In this document: positions 35,000 to 43,127 of the stretch, one piece after another
Layout of the letters: every line of letters begins with the position of its first letter
Position numbering within the stretch: position 1 is the first letter of the stretch
DNA from: Acidiphilium sp. 37-60-79
GTDB taxonomy: Bacteria > Pseudomonadota > Alphaproteobacteria > Acetobacterales > Acetobacteraceae
Direction of reading: 5' to 3'
Length of the DNA stretch: 54,099 nt
Assembly (NCBI GenBank): GCA_002279355.1
Contig: NCBV01000018.1
Coordinates: 1 to 54,099 of the forward strand
The notes under the pieces: generated by a model
What the model saw: only the letters and a program-made list of their open reading frames with translations
Databases searched by the model: none
What the model was told of the DNA's origin: nothing
Position numbers and translations under genes: made by a program

Positions 35000-35826
35000 T
35001 GGACGGAAATGCGACCTTGCCGGCGCTGGCGGTGGAGCGGTTGAGCGTTGCGCTGTCGGGCCGGACGATTTTGGATCATGTAGGGTTTAGCCTCGCGCCG
35101 GGCAGTTTTTGTGGGCTGATTGGGGCGAACGGGTCAGGCAAGACCACGTTATTGCGCAGTATTTTGGGGCTGGTGACGCCGAGCGGCGGCACGATACGCT
35201 GTGCGGGCGGTAAGCCGGGGCAGGCGATTGGCTATGTGCCGCAGAAAATTCAGTTCGATCCGTTCATGCCGTTGCGGGCGCGTGATGTGGTGGGGTTGGG
35301 GCTGGATGGGCACCGGTTTGGGATTCCGCTGCCCAATGCGGCGCGGCGCGCGCGGGTGGCGGCGATGCTTGCGGCGGTGGATGCCGAGCGATTTGCCGAT
35401 CAGCGGGTGGGGGATTTGTCCGGCGGGCAGCAGCAGCGGGTGATGATTGCCCATGCGTTGATCCGTGCGCCGAAATTATTGCTGCTGGATGAGCCCTTGG
35501 CGAATTTGGATTTGCGCTCGATTGCCGAAGTGGTGGGGCTGTTGCATCGGTTGACCGAAAAGCAGGGGATTACCGTGCTGCTCTCGGCGCATGACATGAA
35601 CCCGCTGCTGCCGGTGATGGATCAGATTGTGTATTTGGCGCATGGGCGGGCGGTGAGTGGCACGGTGGCGGACGTGGTGCGCGGCGGCGTGCTGAGCCAG
35701 CTTTATGGCTATCATATCGATGTGATCCGGGTGCATGGGCGGGTGCTGGTGGTGGCGGCGGGGGGTGTGGAGGCGCAGGATGGCAGTTTGCTGTGCGACC
35801 CGGTGCATGTGGCGCCGATACCCTGA
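34999..35826 (+). CDS. znuC: Zinc ABC transporter ATP-binding protein
   Basis: This 275-residue ABC ATPase has Walker A GANGSGKTTLLRSILGL, the Q-loop YVPQKIQFDP, signature [16 protein letters not shown] and Walker B KLLLLDEPLANLD. It powers metal import with the two downstream permeases. The ATG at 34999 overlaps the znuA stop by one base; GTG at 34996 is a possible alternative. Confidence 0.9.
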   Translation: MDGNATLPALAVERLSVALSGRTILDHVGFSLAPGSFCGLIGANGSGKTTLLRSILGLVTPSGGTIRCAGGKPGQAIGYVPQKIQFDPFMPLRARDVVGLGLDGHRFGIPLPNAARRARVAAMLAAVDAERFADQRVGDLSGGQQQRVMIAHALIRAPKLLLLDEPLANLDLRSIAEVVGLLHRLTEKQGITVLLSAHDMNPLLPVMDQIVYLAHGRAVSGTVADVVRGGVLSQLYGYHIDVIRVHGRVLVVAAGGVEAQDGSLLCDPVHVAPIP

Positions 35827-35832
35827 TTGCTG

Positions 35833-36690
35833 ATGGTTTTGTCCGATTTTTTGAGCGTTTTGGCGGGGTTTTGGCAGAATGGGCCGGTGCAAGTGGCGCT
35901 GGCGGTGGGCGGCGGTGCGGCGCTGGTATCGGCGGTGGTGGGGGTGTTTACCGTGCTGCGCGGTCAGGCTTTTGCCGGCCATGCGCTCGCCGATGTGAGC
36001 AGTGCGGGCGGGTCGGCCTCGTTGCTGTTGGGGCTGCGGCCGTTGGTGGGGTTTTTCGCGATGGCGGCTCTGGCGGCGGGCGGGATGGAGGCGTTGGGGG
36101 CGCGGGCTGTGCGCGAGCGCGATTTGGTGACCGGGATTGTGCTGGGCGCCGGGTTGGGGCTGACGGCGTTGTTTTTATATTTTGATATGACCAGCACGGC
36201 GACCACCGGGGCGGCGGTGAGTGTGATGTTTGGCTCGATGTTTGCCCTCGCACCGGGAACCGTGACGCTGGCGCTGGGGGTTGCGGCACTGGCACTGGCG
36301 GCGAGTGCGGCGTTGTATCGGCCCTTATTATTGATTGCGTTGGACCCGGATTTGGCCACAATCCGGGGCGTGCGGGTGCGGGCGGTGGGGTTTGCGCATG
36401 TGGTGGTGCTGGCGATGGCGGTGTCGCTCTCGGCGATGACGATTGGGGCGATCCTCTCGACGGCGTTGCTGATTGGCCCGGCGGCGTGCGGGTTGCGGCT
36501 GGCGCGGCGCACCGGCACGGCGATAGCGATTGCAGCGGGGTTGGGATTGCTCGCGACTTGGGGTGGGATTTTTCTGGCCTATGATAGTTTTTATTGGACA
36601 CCGGGGCATGGTTGGCCGGTAAGTTTTTTTGTGGTGGCGATTATTGTCGGGGCTTATGCGCTGACCGGGTTGCGCGGGCGGGCGGGCTGA
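35833..36690 (+). CDS. znuB: Metal ABC transporter permease (ABC-3 family)
   Basis: This 285-residue ABC-3 permease has about eight membrane helices. Typical motifs are FTVLRGQAFAGHALADVSSAG near the N-terminus and AMTIGAILSTALLIGPAACG in the second half. The start is probably ATG at 35833, 6 bases after the znuC stop (TTG at 35827 is in frame). It likely pairs with the following permease to form the membrane channel. Confidence 0.88.
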   Translation: MVLSDFLSVLAGFWQNGPVQVALAVGGGAALVSAVVGVFTVLRGQAFAGHALADVSSAGGSASLLLGLRPLVGFFAMAALAAGGMEALGARAVRERDLVTGIVLGAGLGLTALFLYFDMTSTATTGAAVSVMFGSMFALAPGTVTLALGVAALALAASAALYRPLLLIALDPDLATIRGVRVRAVGFAHVVVLAMAVSLSAMTIGAILSTALLIGPAACGLRLARRTGTAIAIAAGLGLLATWGGIFLAYDSFYWTPGHGWPVSFFVVAIIVGAYALTGLRGRAG

Positions 36691-36692
36691 GG

Positions 36693-37478
36693 ATGTTTTC
36701 CAGCTTCATGCTCAATAGTTGGATTGTGGCGACGATTGTAGCGGCGACGGCGGGGCTGGTGGGGTTTTTTGTGGTGATCCGGGGGGCCTCGTTCGCGGCG
36801 CATGCCTTGCCGCTGAGTGCGTTTCCGGGGGCAGCGGCGGCGGCACTCCTGGGGGTGAATGAGATTGCCGGGTTGGTTGGGTTTGCCGCATTGGGGGTGC
36901 TGGGGATTAATGGCTTCAGCCGACGCGGGCGCCCCGAGGTGGCGACGGCATTGACCCTGGTGCTGCTGCTGGGGGTGGGCACGTTGCTGCTGAGCCAAAG
37001 CCGCGATGATGCGCAACTGGTTTATGGCTTGCTGTTCGGGCAGGTTTTGGGGGTGAGCCGCGCTGAGATTGTGCCGATTGCGGCGCTGAGTGCGGCGGCA
37101 AGTTTGGCGACGTTGATGCTGTTGCGCCCGCTGCTATTGAGTGCGGTATCGCCGGAATTGGCGCAGGCACGCGGGGTTGCGCCTGGGCGGATCGACATCG
37201 CGTTTTTGGTGATTATGGCGCTCGCGGAGACGATTGCGCTGCCGGTGGTGGGGGCGTTGCTGGTGTTCAGCCTGATGGTGGGGCCGGCCTCGGCGGCGCG
37301 TAATCTGACCGACCGGCCTTGGCTGGGGCTGGCATTATCGGTGGGATTATCGGTGGTGACGGCGTGGCTGGCGATTGCGCTGGCCTATCAGACCAATTGG
37401 CCGATTGGGTTTTTTGTGGGCGGCTTGGGCGCGCTGGCCTATGCGGTGGGGCGGGCGGTGCGCGGCGCGAAATCCTGA
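36693..37478 (+). CDS. Second ABC-3 family metal permease
   Basis: This 261-residue ABC-3 permease is distinct in sequence from the preceding one but has the same plan: VGFFVVIRGASFAAHALPLSAF and ALPVVGALLVFSLMVGPASA are the equivalents of the conserved segments. Two different permeases imply a heterodimeric channel, as in Tro/Sit-type importers, rather than the ZnuB homodimer. The ATG lies 2 bases after the first permease stop. Its last 40 bases overlap the remnant of the convergent GGDEF-EAL gene. Confidence 0.86.
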   Translation: MFSSFMLNSWIVATIVAATAGLVGFFVVIRGASFAAHALPLSAFPGAAAAALLGVNEIAGLVGFAALGVLGINGFSRRGRPEVATALTLVLLLGVGTLLLSQSRDDAQLVYGLLFGQVLGVSRAEIVPIAALSAAASLATLMLLRPLLLSAVSPELAQARGVAPGRIDIAFLVIMALAETIALPVVGALLVFSLMVGPASAARNLTDRPWLGLALSVGLSVVTAWLAIALAYQTNWPIGFFVGGLGALAYAVGRAVRGAKS

Positions 37479-37759
37479 TCAGCTTGGATTGCTTGATCGG
37501 GGTCGGCGGCGAACTCGCGGCGGAATTGGTCGCTGGGGATCGGGCGGAAGAATAGGAAGCCTTGGCCTTCGGTGCAGCCCAAGGCGGTGAGGCGGGTGGC
37601 CTGCTCCGGGGTTTCGATGCCTTCGCCGGTGACGGTGATGCCGAGTTGATGCCCGAGTTGGATCATCGAGGCGAGGATCGACTCGCGCCGATTGGAATCG
37701 GTGGGGTCGTGAATGAACCTAAATCCGGCAGTTGGATTTCCTATGGACCGGAGAGAAGG
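37439..37759 (-). pseudogene. C-terminal remnant of an EAL domain
   Basis: This is the end of an EAL phosphodiesterase domain, in the same frame as the preceding GGDEF gene but cut off from it by a TAG codon (37762-37760). From about 37717 it reads FIHDPTDSNRRESIL, then IQLGHQLGITVTGEGIETPE, which retains the EGIE motif, and ends GCTEGQGFLFFRPIPSDQF. The central DDFGTG-type metal-binding segment is missing, replaced by about 34 codons of unrelated sequence around the stop. It overlaps the metal permease end. Confidence 0.8.
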
Positions 37760-39811
37760 CTAGATTTTCAACGTTTGGTTGTCGCTCAACCTGGGTTGAA
37801 TCGGAGTGGTGGGCGACGTTTCGGTGACTTCGAACTCGATGCGGTGGGCGGGGAGCGATGCTTGCGCGAGGTTGGCGGCGATACGGTTCGGCAGATCGGG
37901 ATCGGCCAGTTGCAGGGCGGAGAGATTGATGGCGATGCTGATATCGGGGCGAATGAGCGCGGCGGTGCGAAACGCGCACTCCTTAACCAAGGCACCGATG
38001 ACAGTAACCTGACCGATTTGTTCCAGCAGCGGGACGAAGCGGTCGGGCGGGACCTCGCCAAAGGTCGGGTGGGTCCAGCGCAGCAGGGCTTCGGCGGCAA
38101 CGACCGCGCCGGTTTGAAGATCGATGATGGGCTGGAAAGCCAGCGAGAGCTGTTTGCGCTCGACCGCATGGCCGAGTTCAGCCTGCATCGCTTGATCGCG
38201 GCTATGGCGATCATCGAGGGCGGCGTTATAGCAGCAACAATGATTGCCGCCGGTCGATTTGGCGCGATACAAAGCGAGATCAGCGAAATGGTGCAGGATT
38301 TCGGGATTGGTGCTGTCGGTTGGGGTGAGGGCGATGCCGATGCTGGTGCCGATTGTGACGCTGACGCTGGTGGCGATGGAGGTCAGACGGAACGGCTCGC
38401 TGATGGCCTTAATCAGCCGCTGGGAGACGGCGATGGCATCGGCCTCGGTGGCGTTGGGGAGCAGGATCGCGAATTCATCGCCGCCGAGGCGGAACACGGA
38501 ATCCTGCGTGCGCACACACGCACCAATGCGCCCGGCGACGGCGAGCAGCAGGCGGTCGCCGATCGTGTGGCCGTAATTATCATTGACGGTTTTGAACCGG
38601 TCGAGATCAAGGCAGAGCAGCGCGCTGGTTTGCGGCGCGCCCGTGGGTGAGAGGATGGGCGGCGTGCATAATTGGGCGAGGATGCGGGTGAAGGCGGCGC
38701 GGTTATAGGTTTTCGTCAGGTAATCGCGGTTCGCGTTGAACTCGATCCGCTGGCGATAGTCTTCGCGCTCAGTGACATCGGCGCACAGGCCACGATAGCC
38801 GGTGAATAGGGCGTCGTCGCTGAAGACGGGTTTACCGGTGACAGCCCACCAGCGCGGGCCGGATTTGGTGTAGGCCCGGATGATGACATCCTTGAACGCG
38901 GCACGCCCGCGCATGGCGGCGATTATTTTGTCGATCGCTTCGGCCGATTGGAGGGGTTCGGCTTTGTCGGGCGGCGTCGCGATGGCAGCGAGCACGTTGC
39001 GAATCTGGCCGGTGGTAAGGTCAATCTGCTCGGAGAATTGGGTGACCCGCAGATTGGCGTTGCACTCCCAGAGAAAACTACCGCTGCCCTCTTGGAAATC
39101 GCGCAGCAACAGGCTGATCGTGTCGCGCTGGGCGGCGACTTCGATGAGATTGAGCTCGCGCTCGAGCATTTTGGCGTTGAGCGACAGGATCGAATAGAGG
39201 CTGAGCACGCTATAGGCGGTCAAAGCGATCAGAATGGGCGTGAAAAAAGCTGGAGCATCGGCGATGAAGGCGACGTAGGAGCCAACAGTGATCGGCGCCC
39301 AGAACGAAAGTGCATAGCGTGCCGGGCCGGAAATCATGGTCGTTGAGATCAGCGCGATAGCGAGAGCGTAGATCATGCCGCGTTGATCAGGACTTCCGAC
39401 CCGGATGGCAACGATGATGATGATCGCCCAGCAGCATCCGAGCAGCAGCAGGATGAGCTGGAAGCGAATCATGGATTGCTGATAGGTCGCTTCTTTGTTC
39501 AGATTGAGTAACCAGCTGCGGGCCTGCAGGACCAATAGGCCATAACCGAAAATAACGACGGCGAACCCAAAATCCAATTGCCTAATGGCAAAATCAGGAT
39601 CGAAGCCAAGGACGAGTGCGCCGACCACAATTAAGCCGACGATGGACATGGTGATGCTCAATCGGGCGCGGGTCTCGAGCTGAACGATATCGACCCGCCG
39701 GCGCGTTCCGGCGGCGACGGGCCGGGAACGCTGCCGGGGCGATATGCGCGCGCTCAAACCCCGCCAAGGGCGAGCCCAAAACCCGATCAGACGGTCGACG
39801 AACGATGACAC
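37760..39811 (-). CDS. Membrane GGDEF protein with truncated EAL domain
   Basis: This is a 683-residue sensor of the cyclic di-GMP network. About six N-terminal membrane helices (residues 50-200, MASE-like) are followed by a PAS-like segment (FLWECNANLRVTQF), a complete GGDEF domain with LGGDEFAILLP, and the first half of an EAL domain (AEALLRWTHPTF, IAINLSALQL, EFEVTET). Normal EAL sequence stops at that point and a TAG follows. The cyclase half looks functional; the phosphodiesterase half cannot be, because the DDFGTG region is absent. The start codon is GTG at 39811. Confidence 0.85.
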   Translation of the reverse strand: MSSFVDRLIGFWARPWRGLSARISPRQRSRPVAAGTRRRVDIVQLETRARLSITMSIVGLIVVGALVLGFDPDFAIRQLDFGFAVVIFGYGLLVLQARSWLLNLNKEATYQQSMIRFQLILLLLGCCWAIIIIVAIRVGSPDQRGMIYALAIALISTTMISGPARYALSFWAPITVGSYVAFIADAPAFFTPILIALTAYSVLSLYSILSLNAKMLERELNLIEVAAQRDTISLLLRDFQEGSGSFLWECNANLRVTQFSEQIDLTTGQIRNVLAAIATPPDKAEPLQSAEAIDKIIAAMRGRAAFKDVIIRAYTKSGPRWWAVTGKPVFSDDALFTGYRGLCADVTEREDYRQRIEFNANRDYLTKTYNRAAFTRILAQLCTPPILSPTGAPQTSALLCLDLDRFKTVNDNYGHTIGDRLLLAVAGRIGACVRTQDSVFRLGGDEFAILLPNATEADAIAVSQRLIKAISEPFRLTSIATSVSVTIGTSIGIALTPTDSTNPEILHHFADLALYRAKSTGGNHCCCYNAALDDRHSRDQAMQAELGHAVERKQLSLAFQPIIDLQTGAVVAAEALLRWTHPTFGEVPPDRFVPLLEQIGQVTVIGALVKECAFRTAALIRPDISIAINLSALQLADPDLPNRIAANLAQASLPAHRIEFEVTETSPTTPIQPRLSDNQTLKI

Positions 39812-39940
39812 GCGCTAGACCTACCTATTTTTCAACTTAAAGTAAATTTATCTGGGCGAAAAGCACGGTTCAGGCGATACTGCCTGTGCGTGCATAACGC
39901 AACGAGGCTTAACTTTAACGCGAACAAGGAGTGTATCGCA

Positions 39941-40720
39941 ATGGACGGTTTTGATTTTGCTGCCCAAAATCGGCAGCGTGCTGTCAGTTTTCCGAGTGTT
40001 CGCGAGGCTGATACGATCAGCTTGCAGCTTGCACTCAACCCCATAATTGCGCGGGATGGTTTCCGCGTTCGCCACGATGGCTATCGGTCATACGGCTATG
40101 TGAACCCGCAGGAGAATGGTTTGTTCATCGATAAGTATGACGGGCGGGCGAATGTCAAAATGGTGGTGATTTACAAGAATGACCGCCCTGCGGCGACTGT
40201 GCGCCTATGCTTGTTTGATGCAACAGGAACGATGCCGGATGCGGACCGGGTTCCGGCCATGGAGATTTTCGAGACCGAGATCAGAGAAATGTTGAGTGGT
40301 TTTGCGACACCAGGCGCGCCGCAGCGGGCGGTTGAGGTAAGCCGGATGGCGCGGTCGCCGGATTTTGCCAATGATACGAGTGTCGTGCAGGCGCTATTTC
40401 GCGCTGTTGGCTATTTAGTGCTTTATTATCAGGCCGATGTAGTGCTGAATGCGTGCCGACCGCACCATGTGCCGATGTATCGGCGCTTTGGCTTTCAGAA
40501 GATCCAGGAGCCGCGGCAATATCCCAATCTGACCTATAAGGCGGCATTGACGGCGTGTTTTCGCGCGCATTTTGGCTCGGCGCGGAGTGAATTGCCGTTT
40601 TTGCGGGGGATTTCGACCGAAGATGCGGTTTATGGCAGCTTGATCTCCGGCGAGCGCACGGCTTTGTATGCGCCGGAGCCGGAATCGCCGGTCAATGCGC
40701 CGGCGGCGGCGGCGGCGTGA
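39941..40720 (+). CDS. FeeM-like N-acyl amino acid synthase (GNAT/AHL-synthase fold)
   Basis: This 259-residue protein resembles the FeeM/acyl-homoserine-lactone-synthase-like acyltransferases: YGYVNPQENGLFIDKYDG, then KNDRPAATVRLCLFD, the conserved VEVSRMARSPDF and the GNAT-like VPMYRRFGFQKI. Such enzymes transfer fatty acyl groups from acyl carrier protein to amino acids. AAGGAG 9 bases before the ATG at 39941 fixes the start. It stands alone, divergent from the GGDEF gene across 129 bases, with no adjacent acyl carrier protein or receptor. The Ala-rich C-terminal tail looks unstructured. Confidence 0.72.
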   Translation: MDGFDFAAQNRQRAVSFPSVREADTISLQLALNPIIARDGFRVRHDGYRSYGYVNPQENGLFIDKYDGRANVKMVVIYKNDRPAATVRLCLFDATGTMPDADRVPAMEIFETEIREMLSGFATPGAPQRAVEVSRMARSPDFANDTSVVQALFRAVGYLVLYYQADVVLNACRPHHVPMYRRFGFQKIQEPRQYPNLTYKAALTACFRAHFGSARSELPFLRGISTEDAVYGSLISGERTALYAPEPESPVNAPAAAAA

Positions 40721-40732
40721 GGGGGCGCCAAT

Positions 40733-43102
40733 TTATAGCAGGGCTTGGGCGCAGGCGTTGAGGATTGCGTCGGTATCGATGCGATATTCATGATAGAGGT
40801 CTGGAATATCGCCCGATTGGCCGAAGCGGTCGGGGCCGAGGGTGAAAGCCCGCTGGCCGCGCACGCCGCCGAGCCAGGCATGGGTGGTGGGGTGGCCATC
40901 GAGCACGGTGACCAAGGCGGCATGGGGTGCCAGAGGGGCGAGGAGGGTTTCGATTGGCGATTGGGCGGTGGGCGCACCGGTCTGGCGGGCGTGCTGGGCG
41001 GTGCGCCAATCGGCGAATAGAATGTCCGGGCTGGTGAGCGCCATCAGCCCAGCGCCCGGTTCATCGGCCAGCAACGCCTCGAACGCGGCTTCGGCTTCGG
41101 GGGCGACGGCGCCTTGGTAGAGAATGGCGATGCGCGCGCCGGGTGCGGGCGGATGCACCCAATGGGCGCCCGCGATGACGGCTTGCGCATCAAGCGTGCG
41201 GGTGGGTTGGGTGAGCGTGCGGGTGGAGAGGCGCAGCCAGACCGAACTGCCTTCAGGGCGCTGCATCCAATCGAAGGCGTGGCGGAGCAGGAGCGCCAAT
41301 TCGTCGCAATAGGCGGGTTCGTAGGCGGCGATGCGGTCTTGCACCATGCCGAGCAGCGGGGTGTTGGTGGATTGGTGCTGGCCGCCTTCGGGGGCGAGGG
41401 TGATGCCGGAGGGCGTGGCGACCAGCAGGAAGCGGGCATCCTGATAGCAGCCATAGACCAGGGCATCATGGCCGCGATTGACGAACGGGTCGTAGACGGT
41501 GCCGATGGGCAGCAGGCGCGCGCCTTGCATGGGGGCGGCGAGGCCGGCGGCGGCGAGGAGCAAAAACAGGTTTTGTTCGGCGATGCCGAGTTCGATATGC
41601 TGGCCATCCGGGCTCATGCCCCAGCGCTGGGCGGAGGCGAGTTTGGAATCGCGGAACACATCGTTGCGGGTGTGCCGGTCGAACACGCCACGGCGATTGA
41701 CCCAGGGGCCGAGATTGGTGGAGACCGTGACATCCGGGCTCATGGTGACGATGTGGCGGGCTAGCTCGGCGCAAGGGCCTTCGGCGCGGCCGATTTCGGC
41801 CAGGATTTCGCCAAAGCCGCCTTGGGTGGAGGTTTTGCGGCCAGCGAAGGGCGCGTGCGGCAATTGCGCCGGAACCGGCACGATGGGGCTTGGGTAATTA
41901 CGGCCTTCGGCCAGGAGCTTGGTCGCGAAGGGCACCGATTGGATAAAATGATGCAGGCGATCGGGCTGGTCTAGGCCTTCGAACTTGTCCCATTCATGGC
42001 CATCGCGGATGGCCATGCTGGTGCGAAAGGCGGCCATTTGCTCGTCATTCATCAGGCCGGAGTGATTATCCTTGTGACCAGCGAAGGGCAGGCCGGCGCC
42101 TTTGGTGGTGTAGGCGAGGAAGCAGGTTGGTTGGTCGGAGGCGGCGGCGGCGGTGAAGGCTTCGATCAGGGTGGGCAGATCATGGCCGGCAAGATTGGTC
42201 ATCAGGCGGGCGAGGTCTTGATCCGACAGCGGGTCGATGATCGCGCGGGTGGTGCGCGCCCGGCCGAGATCCGCGATCAGGGCTTGGCGCCAGGCAGCGC
42301 CGCCTTGGAAGGTGAGGGCGGAATAGAGGCTGTTGGGGCAATCATCGATCCAGGCGCGCAGGGCATTGCCGCCGGGTTTGCGGAAGGCGGATTCGAGGGA
42401 TTTGCCGTATTTCAGGCTCATCACCTTCCAGCCCATATCGCGAAACAAGCCTTCGAAGCGGCCAAATAGGCGATCGGGCATGACCGAGTCGAGGCTTTGG
42501 CGGTTGTAATCGACCACCCACCAGACATCGCGCACATCATGCTTCCAGCCTTCGAGCAAGGCTTCGTAGATATTGCCTTCATCGAGTTCGGCGTCACCGG
42601 CGATAGCGACATGACGGGCGGTGGGGCGGGCGGGGTCGATCAAATCATGGGCGCGCAGATAATCCTGGATCAGGGCGGCGAAGGAGGTGATGGCGACGCC
42701 GAGGCCGACGGAGCCGGTGGAGAAATCGATCTCAGCCCCGTCTTTGGCGCGGGAGGGATAGGCTTGGGCGCCGCCCATTTGGCGGATGGCGGCCATTTTT
42801 CCGATGGTTTGGCGGCCGAGCAAATAATTGATCGCGTGCAGCACCGGGGCGGCGTGGGGTTTGACCGCGACGCGGTCTTGCGGGCGGAGCATGTGGAAAT
42901 AGAGTGCCGTCATGATCGAGACCACCGAGGCGCAGGAGGCTTGGTGGCCGCCGACTTTCAGCCCATCGCGATTGGGGCGCAGGTGATTGGCATTATGGAT
43001 CATCCAGGAGGACAGCCAGAGCAGTTTGCGCTCGATTTGGCGGAGCGCTGGGTAATCGGCGGTGGTGGGTGCGGTGAGGCTGTGGTCGGTGATGATGTCC
43101 AT
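40733..43102 (-). CDS. Transketolase-like ThDP enzyme (AceE/E1-related)
   Basis: This 789-residue thiamine-diphosphate enzyme has the AceE-type layout rather than that of standard transketolase. The ThDP-binding segment is GDAELDEGNIYEALLEGW ending VDYNRQ; PSRAKDGAEIDFSTGSVGLG precedes it. The pyrimidine domain contains HIELGIAEQNLFLLLAAAGL, TVYDPFVNRGHDAL and LAPEGGQHQSTNTPLLGM. It is shorter than AceE (about 890 residues), and no E2 or E3 genes lie nearby, so it may be a stand-alone transketolase-type or 2-oxoacid enzyme; annotations of such proteins vary. Confidence 0.8.
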   Translation of the reverse strand: MDIITDHSLTAPTTADYPALRQIERKLLWLSSWMIHNANHLRPNRDGLKVGGHQASCASVVSIMTALYFHMLRPQDRVAVKPHAAPVLHAINYLLGRQTIGKMAAIRQMGGAQAYPSRAKDGAEIDFSTGSVGLGVAITSFAALIQDYLRAHDLIDPARPTARHVAIAGDAELDEGNIYEALLEGWKHDVRDVWWVVDYNRQSLDSVMPDRLFGRFEGLFRDMGWKVMSLKYGKSLESAFRKPGGNALRAWIDDCPNSLYSALTFQGGAAWRQALIADLGRARTTRAIIDPLSDQDLARLMTNLAGHDLPTLIEAFTAAAASDQPTCFLAYTTKGAGLPFAGHKDNHSGLMNDEQMAAFRTSMAIRDGHEWDKFEGLDQPDRLHHFIQSVPFATKLLAEGRNYPSPIVPVPAQLPHAPFAGRKTSTQGGFGEILAEIGRAEGPCAELARHIVTMSPDVTVSTNLGPWVNRRGVFDRHTRNDVFRDSKLASAQRWGMSPDGQHIELGIAEQNLFLLLAAAGLAAPMQGARLLPIGTVYDPFVNRGHDALVYGCYQDARFLLVATPSGITLAPEGGQHQSTNTPLLGMVQDRIAAYEPAYCDELALLLRHAFDWMQRPEGSSVWLRLSTRTLTQPTRTLDAQAVIAGAHWVHPPAPGARIAILYQGAVAPEAEAAFEALLADEPGAGLMALTSPDILFADWRTAQHARQTGAPTAQSPIETLLAPLAPHAALVTVLDGHPTTHAWLGGVRGQRAFTLGPDRFGQSGDIPDLYHEYRIDTDAILNACAQALL

Positions 43103-43127
43103 GGTCGGTCCCCCGTTCTTGGGGCGG

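Noticed and set aside
37786-37799. TCAACC/GGTTGA palindrome at the broken EAL junction as an IS scar
   Set aside because: The arms are only 6 bp, no target-site duplication is visible, and no transposase remnant lies nearby.
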